Below, piece by piece: positions 6,057 to 10,617 of a stretch of DNA of 10,617 bases. Where the stretch lies: the NCBI GenBank assembly GCA_015067125.1, contig SVNB01000064.1, positions 1 through 10,617 of the forward strand, in the 5' to 3' direction. Below the pieces are notes generated by a model. It searched no databases and was not told where the DNA came from. It saw only the letters and a program-made list of their open reading frames with translations. Position numbers and translations under genes: made by a program. This DNA comes from Oscillospiraceae bacterium (GTDB lineage: Bacteria > Bacillota > Clostridia > Oscillospirales > Ruminococcaceae). Position 1 is the first letter of the stretch. Each line of letters opens with the position of its first letter.

Positions 6057-7127
6057 ATGGCAAGAGCAGACGAAGGTCTTGCATTTCTTCTTAAATACGA
6101 AAACGTAGCGTGGTACGAAAACGGCACGGTCAGAATTCTTGACCGCCGCTGCTATCCGCACCCCATCAAATTTGTTACCTGCCATTCTTCCGAAGAAGTG
6201 GCAAACGCCATGAGAGATATGATAGTCCAGAGCGCAGGCCCTTATCTTGCCTGCGGAATGGGCATTGTTCTTGCGGCTTACGAAGCAAAGGATATGCCTT
6301 ATGATAAGGCTATGGAGCACATTCGCCATGCACAGGACCTTATCGTAAACGCAAGACCCACCACCGCAAAACGCATTAAGATCATCACCGATTCCTGCGT
6401 TGCGGCCGCGGAAGAAGCCTTTGCCGCCGGCGAAAAAGACGCCATTCAGGCAACTTTTGACCGCATTATCGCTCTTACCGATAACCGCTATAACAAAATC
6501 GGCGAAGTGGCAAAACACCTTGTTTCCAAATTCCCGGACGAAGGCACCGTTATGACCCAGTGCTATGCGGAAACCATTCTTGGCTTTATGTGCAAAGAAA
6601 TAAAAGCTCAGGGCAAAAAGATCAAATTTGTCTGCCCGGAAACCAGACCATACTTCCAGGGCGCAAGACTTACCGCTTCCGTTCTTCACGATATGGGATT
6701 TGATGTAACCGTTATTACCGATAATATGCCCGGCTGGACCATGCACGAAAAGAAAGTTGACGTATTCACCTGCGCGGCAGACGCTATAACCATGGACGGT
6801 GTTGTTATCAACAAGGTCGGTACATTCCAGATCGCTCTTGCAGCAAAATACTGGGGAATTCCTTTCTATGTAACCGGAACTCCCGATAAATGCCACCCCT
6901 TCGCAAAGGACGTTAAAATCGAAGAGCGTGACCCGAACCTTGTTCTGGAAGCGCTTGGCACCCGCACCGCTGTTGAAGGCGTAAACGGATTCTATCCCGC
7001 ATTCGACAAAACTCCTCCGGAACTTGTAACCGGATTTGTCACCGACAAAGGTATTTATGACGGCGACAAACTTTGGGATTATTACAACGGCGACGACGGC
7101 ACCGGCGAATACGAACTTATCGTATAA
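6057..7127 (+). CDS. mtnA: MtnA/eIF2B-like aldose-phosphate isomerase (possible methylthioribose-1-phosphate isomerase)
   Basis: A 356-aa member of the MtnA/eIF2B-alpha-like isomerases, which convert aldose-1-phosphates to ketose-phosphates (methylthioribose-1-P, 5-deoxyribose-1-P or ribose-1,5-bisphosphate, by subfamily). Family hallmarks are NARPTT (98-103), TQCYAE (167-172) with C169 at the catalytic Cys position, and CPETRPYFQGARLTA (193-207). Next come VITDNM (219-224), CAADAI (239-244) with D242 at the catalytic Asp, INKVGTFQIALAAKYWGIPFY (251-271) and IEERDP (288-293). Odd point: the usual N-terminal phosphate-binding VRGAPAIG-type segment is replaced by VQSAGPYLACGMG (57-69), and GADRI by AADAI. 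It is transcribed alone, with its own promoter and a terminator. No methionine-salvage or DHAP-shunt gene lies nearby. The fold is secure; the exact substrate, and therefore the symbol, is tentative. Confidence 0.8.
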   Translation: MARADEGLAFLLKYENVAWYENGTVRILDRRCYPHPIKFVTCHSSEEVANAMRDMIVQSAGPYLACGMGIVLAAYEAKDMPYDKAMEHIRHAQDLIVNARPTTAKRIKIITDSCVAAAEEAFAAGEKDAIQATFDRIIALTDNRYNKIGEVAKHLVSKFPDEGTVMTQCYAETILGFMCKEIKAQGKKIKFVCPETRPYFQGARLTASVLHDMGFDVTVITDNMPGWTMHEKKVDVFTCAADAITMDGVVINKVGTFQIALAAKYWGIPFYVTGTPDKCHPFAKDVKIEERDPNLVLEALGTRTAVEGVNGFYPAFDKTPPELVTGFVTDKGIYDGDKLWDYYNGDDGTGEYELIV

Positions 7128-7130
7128 AAA

Positions 7131-7172
7131 AGCGCCACTTGATGTGAAGCCGTCACCGAAAGTGACTGATGA
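7131..7172 (-). repeat. Left copy of a stem-loop intergenic repeat (degenerate)
   Basis: Read on the minus strand from 7172: TCATCAGTC, then a 5-bp hairpin GTCAC/GTGAC with a TTTCG loop (7152-7166), then GGCTTC and a second, imperfect hairpin (7132-7150), then a T tract. The order TCATC-m-GTC, TTCGG-containing hairpin, CTTC, second hairpin matches the repeat at 8404-8477, which has the opposite orientation. I recall similar TCATC-type repeats being abundant in gut Clostridia; this has not been checked. Confidence 0.4.
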
Positions 7173-7176
7173 TGTA

Positions 7177-7214
7177 AAAAAGCTCTGTTGTTCAGGCGAA
7201 CAACAGAGCTTTTT
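7177..7214. terminator. Bidirectional terminator between the isomerase and xre genes
   Basis: A 17-bp perfect stem (7177-7193 with 7198-7214), core AGCTCTGTTGTTC / GAACAACAGAGCT, loop AGGC. A tracts on the left and T tracts on the right let it act from both sides. The xre stop (7216-7218) lies 1 bp beyond it, so it serves both convergent genes. Confidence 0.92.
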
Positions 7215-7215
7215 G

Positions 7216-7440
7216 TTATGCAAATATATCATCAAAGCTGACTTTTAATATTTCTTTTATAAGGATTATTTCATCGGGATAGAGATGGCGCTGGCCGACT
7301 TCTATTTTTGCGACGGCGCTTCTTGTAATATCACAGCCGCGAATCTGAAGCTGTGCGGCAAGTTCTTCCTGTGTAAGTTTGGATTTTTCGCGCAGGCTGC
7401 GGATATTTTTACCAACCTTTTTTTCAACATCTGTATTCAT
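7216..7440 (-). CDS. Small XRE-family (Cro/CI-type HTH) regulator
   Basis: A 74-aa protein that is almost entirely one helix-turn-helix domain. After MNTDVEKKVGKNIRSLREKSK, the HTH covers LTQEELAAQLQI (helices 2 and its lead) and ITRSAVAKIEVGQRHL (recognition helix). The C-terminal cap is DEIILIKEILKVSFDDIF. The ATG at 7440 is chosen because AAAAGGTG (7447-7454) sits about 6 bp before it. An upstream in-frame GTG at 7458 would lie inside this ribosome site. It is divergent from the CFI-box gene and shares a 112-bp spacer with two near-identical 24-bp palindromes. One is in its own leader, the other over the start site of the divergent gene, so it is probably an autorepressor that also controls that gene. 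There is no toxin-like partner in its own operon. Confidence 0.9.
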   Translation of the reverse strand: MNTDVEKKVGKNIRSLREKSKLTQEELAAQLQIRGCDITRSAVAKIEVGQRHLYPDEIILIKEILKVSFDDIFA

Positions 7441-7450
7441 ATAACACACC

Positions 7451-7474
7451 TTTTGCACTTATTTAAGAACAAAA
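7451..7474. promoter_or_regulatory. Operator A (candidate Xre site) in the xre leader
   Basis: A 24-bp imperfect palindrome with half-sites TTTTGCAC (7451-7458) and GAACAAAA (7467-7474). Its first 15 bases, TTTTGCACTTATTTA, are identical to operator B read on the minus strand, and 21 of 24 positions agree overall. It overlaps the xre ribosome site (7447-7454) and lies just upstream of the divergent -35 (7478). Repressor binding is inferred from symmetry and repetition. Confidence 0.6.
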
Positions 7475-7477
7475 TTC

Positions 7478-7506
7478 TTGACATTATTATATGAAGATGT
7501 TAATAT
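7478..7506 (+). promoter_or_regulatory. Promoter of the CFI-box/Cys-rich operon
   Basis: Consensus -35 TTGACA (7478-7483), a 17-bp spacer and -10 TAATAT (7501-7506). The predicted start is near 7513, inside operator B. Unrepressed, this should be a strong promoter. Confidence 0.7.
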
Positions 7507-7516
7507 TATTTTGCAC
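7486..7516 (-). promoter_or_regulatory. Possible xre promoter
   Basis: On the minus strand a consensus TATAAT lies at 7486-7491. No good -35 is seen: the upstream TGCAAA (7511-7516) is poor and at 19-bp spacing. The -35 region overlaps operator B and the start would be just upstream of operator A, so xre would be autoregulated. The two promoters overlap face to face. Confidence 0.35.
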
Positions 7517-7537
7517 CTAAATAAGTGCAAAATAATA
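7504..7537. promoter_or_regulatory. Operator B (candidate Xre site) over the CFI-box gene start site
   Basis: Perfect 13-bp inverted repeat TATTATTTTGCAC (7504-7516) / GTGCAAAATAATA (7525-7537) with an 8-bp spacer. It overlaps the -10 and the predicted start. The core 24 bp (7509-7532) repeats operator A in the opposite orientation with 3 mismatches. The transcript could also fold here, but the repetition upstream favours a DNA operator. Confidence 0.7.
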
Positions 7538-7552
7538 AAAAGGGTGATAATT

Positions 7553-8254
7553 TTGAAAGATTATACTAATGCATTGAATTATTATGAGCATATTATGCGT
7601 TTTTTGATTGAATGGGAACAGGGGTATAGTAAAACAAAAAAAGATCCGGCTCCATATGAAAATTGGTATTACATTTATGCAGGTAGAGATTATGCGTGTA
7701 CTTACTCCAAAGAAAAATACCATATAAAGATAAAACTTCTTACTGATTATGGTGAAAATGTTTTGGAAAGTTGGAAAATGACTAATAGCAAAATAGAAAA
7801 AGAAAAAATTGAGCAATTTGAAAGTTTCGGTTTTAAGCAAGAGGAAGAATATTTTTCAACGGAAATACTTCTTGATTTTGGAAAAGTTAATGAAAGTGAA
7901 ATTACTCAAAAAATCAAAAAAATAAATGAACAATTTTCAGAAGCAAATATTACCGTATATGAGCCAAAATCTTCCGGCGGTTGTTACGTTGCCACGGCTG
8001 TTTACGGTTCTTATGATTGTCCGGAGGTTTGGACTTTGCGTCGTTTCCGCGACAAAACCCTTGCGGGAACCTGCTTTGGAAGGCTTTTTATACGCTTTTA
8101 CTATGCAGTAAGCCCAACAGCGGTAAAATATTTTGGAAACACAAAACTGTTTAAAAATCTTTTCAGAAAACCCCTTGATAAATTTGTCAATTTCCTTAAC
8201 AGAAAAGGATTTGAAGATACACCATACTATGACAAGCAGGAGGAAACAAAATGA
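7553..8254 (+). CDS. CFI-box C-terminal domain protein with an unrecognised N-terminal part
   Basis: A 233-aa protein starting at TTG (7553), chosen because AGGGTG (7541-7546) sits 6 bp before it; the next ATG (7595) has no ribosome site. Residues 1-135 are soluble, charged and AT-rich in coding, with no family I recognise. They include aromatic clusters such as WYYIYAGRDYAC and a Lys/Glu helix. Residues about 141-226 match the CFI-box C-terminal domain, found on varied proteins: CYVATAVYGSYDCPEVWTLR (144-163), followed by FRDKTLA, FIRFYYAVSP and a terminal FEDTPYYD. Its molecular function is unknown to me. GC shifts inside the gene: 16/60 at 7741-7800 versus 28/60 at 8041-8100, suggesting a fused or swapped N-terminus. 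Promoter and operator B place it under the divergent Xre protein. The stop overlaps the next start (ATGA). Confidence 0.8.
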   Translation: MKDYTNALNYYEHIMRFLIEWEQGYSKTKKDPAPYENWYYIYAGRDYACTYSKEKYHIKIKLLTDYGENVLESWKMTNSKIEKEKIEQFESFGFKQEEEYFSTEILLDFGKVNESEITQKIKKINEQFSEANITVYEPKSSGGCYVATAVYGSYDCPEVWTLRRFRDKTLAGTCFGRLFIRFYYAVSPTAVKYFGNTKLFKNLFRKPLDKFVNFLNRKGFEDTPYYDKQEETK

Positions 8255-8403
8255 GCGACTATTACTGCAAATGCAAAAACTGCAAATACTGCGACCCTTC
8301 CGAAAGAGAACCCGGCAAAAGCTGGAAGTGGCACTGCGACTGGTACAAAACCTATGAAGATCCGGACGAAGTGAAAGAATGCAAACATTATAAGGAGAGA
8401 TGA
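8251..8403 (+). CDS. 50-aa cysteine-rich protein, candidate zinc-binding
   Basis: A short gene with a perfect AGGAGG site (8238-8243) 7 bp before its ATG. The ATG overlaps the TGA of the CFI-box gene by four bases, so the two are translationally coupled. The product has six cysteines, C6, C8, C11, C14, C29 and C43, plus H28 and H45. The start reads YYCKCKNCKYC; the middle has KSWKWHCDWY; the end has ECKHY. The spacing C-x-C-x2-C-x2-C followed by H-C and C-x-H suggests one or two small metal sites, though no named zinc-finger family is recognised. It is highly charged, has no signal peptide or membrane segment, and its base composition is host-like. Partnership with the CFI-box protein is inferred from the coupling. 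Confidence 0.8.
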   Translation: MSDYYCKCKNCKYCDPSEREPGKSWKWHCDWYKTYEDPDEVKECKHYKER

Positions 8404-8477
8404 TTTTACCCTCCGGGTTACTTATATCCCTCATCCGTCAAAACCTTCGGTTTTGCCACCTTCCCCTCTGGGAAGGC
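8404..8477 (+). repeat. Right copy of a stem-loop intergenic repeat
   Basis: Contains three hairpins in a row: ACCC-TCC-GGGT (8408-8418), CAAAACC-TTC-GGTTTTG (8439-8455) and CCTTCCC-CTCT-GGGAAGG (8459-8476). The linkers CTCATCCGTC (8430-8439) and GCCACC are what I recall from abundant short repeats in gut Clostridia genomes. No coding potential. It starts directly after the Cys-rich gene and runs up to the terminator at 8483. Confidence 0.6.
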
Positions 8478-8482
8478 TTATA

Positions 8483-8516
8483 AAAAGTCCCGTGCTCAAA
8501 CGAGCACGGGACTTTT
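8483..8516. terminator. Bidirectional terminator between the Cys-rich gene and the GlpA-type operon
   Basis: Perfect 15-bp stem AAAAGTCCCGTGCTC / GAGCACGGGACTTTT, loop AAAC. T-rich tails occur on both strands. It lies 26 bp beyond the minus-strand DUF1667 stop and 79 bp after the Cys-rich gene, and so ends both convergent units. Confidence 0.92.
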
Positions 8517-8542
8517 GCTTTTATAAACTTTTGAGCACGATA

Positions 8543-8893
8543 TTACATATCTCTGCAGGCGACGATGTTTACGCCGGTGCCAAGAACGTCTTCAAGAAGA
8601 ATGTCGCCGCATTTAACGGGGCTTTCTACGGAAATTTTATTGATTTCGTCCATTACCTCGAAGATTTTTTCTTTGGGAATGTTGCCGTTGGTTTTAACGG
8701 GGATTCTGGGGTGGAGTCCGCCTTTAATTTCAACGGTGGAAGAAATGGTGCGCATGGGGTGGGTAAGTTCGCCGATGGCGTATTCTTTTCCCTGGGGACA
8801 GTTAAAGCCTTTTGCGGTTTCTTCAGGGTTTTCGGTATCGAGGGTTACAAGGCAGCCTTTGGGGCAGCAGATACAGGTTATGGTTTTAAGCAT
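8543..8893 (-). CDS. DUF1667 Cys-rich protein (partner of the GlpA-type dehydrogenase)
   Basis: A 116-aa soluble protein with the DUF1667 signature. The N-terminus carries CICCPKGC (C7, C9, C10, C14), and a second block, FNCPQGKEYAIGEL, contributes C32. The CxxC-x3-C plus distant Cys arrangement suggests an iron-sulfur or other metal site. The HPMRTISSTVEI segment is also typical. It starts 2 bp after the stop of the FAD oxidoreductase, with a strong AAGGAGGGTG site inside that gene's end, and is last in the operon before the terminator. In Clostridia this family commonly follows a GlpA-like dehydrogenase and a FAD oxidoreductase, probably forming an anaerobic electron-transfer complex. Exact role unproven. 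Confidence 0.88.
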   Translation of the reverse strand: MLKTITCICCPKGCLVTLDTENPEETAKGFNCPQGKEYAIGELTHPMRTISSTVEIKGGLHPRIPVKTNGNIPKEKIFEVMDEINKISVESPVKCGDILLEDVLGTGVNIVACRDM

Positions 8894-8895
8894 GA

Positions 8896-10173
8896 TTATT
8901 CACCCTCCTTTACAACAGCAATTTCGATATCCCGGCCGTTTGCCATTTCGAGCATTTTTTTCGGGATAATAAGTTTTTCCATTTCGGCAGGAAGCATCTG
9001 TTCGTGTTTTTTGCTCATAAGCACGTCATCACCGGCTTTTACAACAACGGTGGCGTTGTTGAGCACGGCTCTTACGCGGAAGAGAACTTCGATGAACTTA
9101 TCCACTTTGGAAACGGTAACTTTTTGGGGAACGGTATAGCCGATGAAGTCGCCGTTATGAAGTTCGATGGGAGCTTCGGCTTCGGCGGTTTCTGCGTTTT
9201 CGCGCTGTGCTTTAAGATATTCGGCAGCTGCTTTGCCGGCTCTTTCGGATTCGTGGGTTACGAAGTCAACAAGGTCGTGAACGTGAAGAACGTTGCCGCA
9301 GGCAAAAATGCCGGGAATGGAGGTCATCATGGTTTCGTCAACAATAGCGCCGTTGGTGCGTTTATCGAGAACAACACCTGCGGAACGGGAAAGTTCGTTT
9401 TCCGGAACAAGGCCTACGGAAAGAAGAAGGGTATCTACGTCAAATTCGATTTCGGTGCCCGGAATGGGGTCATAACCGTTTACTTTGCTGACGATGACTT
9501 TGGAAAGACGGCCGTTTTCGCCTTTGATATCGGTTACAGTGTGGCTGAGGTAAAGCGGAATGCCGTAGTCATCAAGGCACTGTGCGATGTTACGTTTAAG
9601 ACCGTTGGAATAGGGCATAAGTTCAACAACAGCTTTGACTTCCGCGCCTTCAAGGGTCATTCTTCTTGCCATAATAAGGCCGATATCGCCGGAACCGAGG
9701 ATAAGAACTTTTTTACCGCACATATAGCCGTCCATATTGATATATTTTTGGGCGGCGCCGGCGGTGAAAATGCCGGAAGGTCTTTCGCCGGGAATGGAGA
9801 TTGCACCGCGGGTTCTTTCGCGGCAGCCCATGGCAAGAACGATTGCGCCGGCATCTATTTTCATATAGCCTTCGTTGGAGTTGATTGCGTAAACGGATTT
9901 TTCCGGAGTGATGCCGAGGACCATGGTATCGGTTTTTACTTCGATGCCGGTACCCTCAAGACGATCGATGAAACGCTGGGCATATTCCGGACCGGAAAGC
10001 TGTTCTTTAAAAACGTGAAGACCAAAGCCGGAATGAATGCACTGGTTAAGAATGCCGCCAAGCTCTTTATCGCGTTCGATGATAAGAACGGAGCCGGCTC
10101 CGTTGCGCTTTGCTTCTTCTGCGGCGGCAAGACCGGCGGGGCCTCCGCCGACAACAACTAAATCATAATACAT
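8896..10173 (-). CDS. Pyridine-nucleotide/FAD-dependent oxidoreductase (GlpA-complex type)
   Basis: A 425-aa two-dinucleotide-domain flavoprotein. The FAD-binding GGGPAG (9-14) is in VVVGGGPAGLAAAEEA, with the acidic residue closing the fold in IIERD (31-35). ILNQCIHSGFG (41-51) and GCRERTRG (116-123) are characteristic of HcnB/sarcosine-oxidase-like subunits. The NAD(P)-binding GSGDIG (160-165) follows KKVLIL. The second FAD motif is SIPGIFACGN (285-294). Residues about 325-425 form a C-terminal extension with a Glu/Ala-rich linker. The start ATG overlaps the upstream TAA by one base (TAATG), preceded by GGGAGG, so translation is coupled. It probably passes electrons between the upstream GlpA-like dehydrogenase and NAD(P) or another carrier. 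The enzyme class is clear; the substrate is inferred from context. Confidence 0.9.
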   Translation of the reverse strand: MYYDLVVVGGGPAGLAAAEEAKRNGAGSVLIIERDKELGGILNQCIHSGFGLHVFKEQLSGPEYAQRFIDRLEGTGIEVKTDTMVLGITPEKSVYAINSNEGYMKIDAGAIVLAMGCRERTRGAISIPGERPSGIFTAGAAQKYINMDGYMCGKKVLILGSGDIGLIMARRMTLEGAEVKAVVELMPYSNGLKRNIAQCLDDYGIPLYLSHTVTDIKGENGRLSKVIVSKVNGYDPIPGTEIEFDVDTLLLSVGLVPENELSRSAGVVLDKRTNGAIVDETMMTSIPGIFACGNVLHVHDLVDFVTHESERAGKAAAEYLKAQRENAETAEAEAPIELHNGDFIGYTVPQKVTVSKVDKFIEVLFRVRAVLNNATVVVKAGDDVLMSKKHEQMLPAEMEKLIIPKKMLEMANGRDIEIAVVKEGE

Positions 10174-10617
10174 TAACGGCAGCCTCCCTTCGTGGTTTTA
10201 CCGGTGAGTATGTAGGAACCTTCTTTATCAAGAAGGACGTCAACGGGATCCATATCAAGTTCGCGTGCGATGATTTCGAGAACTTTGGGTCCGCAGAAGC
10301 CGCTCTGGCATCTGCCCATGCCGGCGTTGCAGCGGCGTTTGATTCCGTCAAGGGTTCTGGGAACGATAACGCCGTGAAGCGCATCGACGATTTCGCCTTC
10401 GGTAATGGTTTCGCAGCGGCAGATTACTCTTCCGTAAAGCGGATTTTTTGCGATTGCTTTTGCTTTTTCTTCGTCAGAAAGTTCTTTAAAGCGCAGGTGT
10501 TTATGTCCGCCGATGAAGTTTTCTTTCTTTTCGGAGGGAACGCCTGCTTCAAGAAGCATTCTTACAGCGTCTTCTGCAATTGCGGGAGCGGCGGAAAGGC
10601 CGGGAGATTTGATGCCG
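10173..10617 (-). CDS. GlpA-type FAD-dependent dehydrogenase, C-terminal part (cut by window end)
   Basis: The visible 147 residues are the end of a longer protein whose N-terminal FAD domain lies beyond the window. The reading frame stays open to the right edge. The segment GIKSPGLSAAPAIAEDAV is the C-terminal FAD-fold motif of the GlpA/LhgO group. After a linker comes a BFD-like [2Fe-2S] domain: VICRCETITEGEI, then RRCNAGMGRCQSGFCGP. The expected ligands are the two Cys of CRC and the Cys of GRC and GFC. The Cys in RRC is an additional one, not expected in the motif as I know it. GlpA-like proteins oxidise glycerol-3-phosphate to DHAP in anaerobes. The two genes downstream (FAD oxidoreductase and DUF1667) complete a set often seen in Clostridia. 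Glycerol-3-phosphate as substrate is inferred; no glpK or glpF is visible. The methionine at 10559 is internal, not the start. Confidence 0.88.
   Translation of the reverse strand, partial: GIKSPGLSAAPAIAEDAVRMLLEAGVPSEKKENFIGGHKHLRFKELSDEEKAKAIAKNPLYGRVICRCETITEGEIVDALHGVIVPRTLDGIKRRCNAGMGRCQSGFCGPKVLEIIARELDMDPVDVLLDKEGSYILTGKTTKGGCR

Noticed and set aside
5898..7235. 445-codon minus-strand open frame across the isomerase
   Set aside because: It runs through the htrA terminator (5953-5980) and the terminator at 7177-7214, and lies opposite conserved isomerase blocks. Shadow frame.
7456..7458. Upstream GTG as the xre start
   Set aside because: It would add six residues but lies inside operator A and only just before the AAAAGGTG ribosome site that fits the ATG at 7440.
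7478..7480. TTG at 7478 as the start of the CFI-box protein
   Set aside because: This TTG is the first half of the -35 TTGACA, upstream of the predicted transcription start. TTG 7553 has a ribosome site.
7216..8254. Toxin-antitoxin reading of the xre / CFI-box pair
   Set aside because: The genes are divergent rather than in one operon, the larger product shows no known toxin fold, and the CFI-box domain occurs on varied non-toxin proteins. It cannot be excluded but is not supported.
9004..10161. 385-codon plus-strand open frame opposite the FAD oxidoreductase
   Set aside because: Antisense to clear FAD and NAD(P) motifs. Gly/Phe/Asn-rich with no recognisable domain. Shadow frame.
1..10617. 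CRISPR arrays, tRNA/rRNA genes, transposases
   Set aside because: No regularly spaced repeats, no tRNA-like cloverleaf or rRNA-like stretch, and no transposase or integrase motif was seen on either strand.

Overview
The window looks like a chromosomal segment from a member of the Bacillota, most likely an uncultured gut-type Clostridia. This rests on strong AGGAGG-type ribosome sites, consensus-like housekeeping (SigA-type) promoters, an ECF-type vitamin transporter S component, a clostridial-style OmpR/sensor-kinase pair, an HtrA protease with a cytoplasmic tail, and short stem-loop intergenic repeats. Hand counts give about 45-47% GC in host-like coding stretches, with one AT-rich patch (about 27%) inside an accessory gene. 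The genus cannot be told from the sequence.

Layout. At 1-48 is the tail of an unidentified plus-strand gene, followed by two back-to-back hairpin terminators (66-131). A minus-strand operon follows: the ATPase/GTPase ychF (721-1815), then a folate-type ECF transporter S component (143-682). From the divergent spacer (1816-2077) a plus-strand block starts: an OmpR-family response regulator (2078-2773), its membrane histidine kinase (2776-4278) and an HtrA/DegP-type membrane-anchored serine protease (4394-5938), closed by a perfect terminator. The regulator promoter and the spacer before htrA each carry an exact hexamer direct repeat with 11-bp period (TGTTCA-N5-TGTTCA and AGTTTA-N5-AGTTTA). 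Each repeat lies 21-22 bp upstream of a candidate -10. This suggests one regulator binding both sites and an envelope-stress circuit comparable to CssRS-HtrA.

Next is a monocistronic MtnA/eIF2B-like aldose-phosphate isomerase (6057-7127) with its own promoter. It keeps the catalytic Cys and Asp but lacks the usual N-terminal RGAP-type motif, so its substrate is uncertain.

From about 7131 to 8516 lies a small accessory islet between two perfect terminators and two outward-facing, related stem-loop repeats. It contains a minus-strand 74-aa XRE repressor and, divergently, a protein with an AT-rich unrecognised N-terminal part and a host-like C-terminal CFI-box (CYVATAVYGSYD) domain. A 50-aa six-cysteine protein overlaps the end of that gene by 4 bp. 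The 112-bp divergent spacer holds two nearly identical 24-bp palindromic operators (21/24 identical), one across the start site of the CFI-box gene and one in the xre leader. This is the best candidate for an undescribed small regulated module.

The right end (8543-10617) is a minus-strand, translationally coupled three-gene set: a GlpA-type FAD dehydrogenase with a C-terminal BFD-like [2Fe-2S] domain (cut by the window end), a pyridine-nucleotide/FAD oxidoreductase, and a DUF1667 Cys-rich protein. This is the usual clostridial arrangement of a putative anaerobic glycerol-3-phosphate dehydrogenase complex. No gene-free stretch exceeds 300 bases; the longest is 1816-2077.
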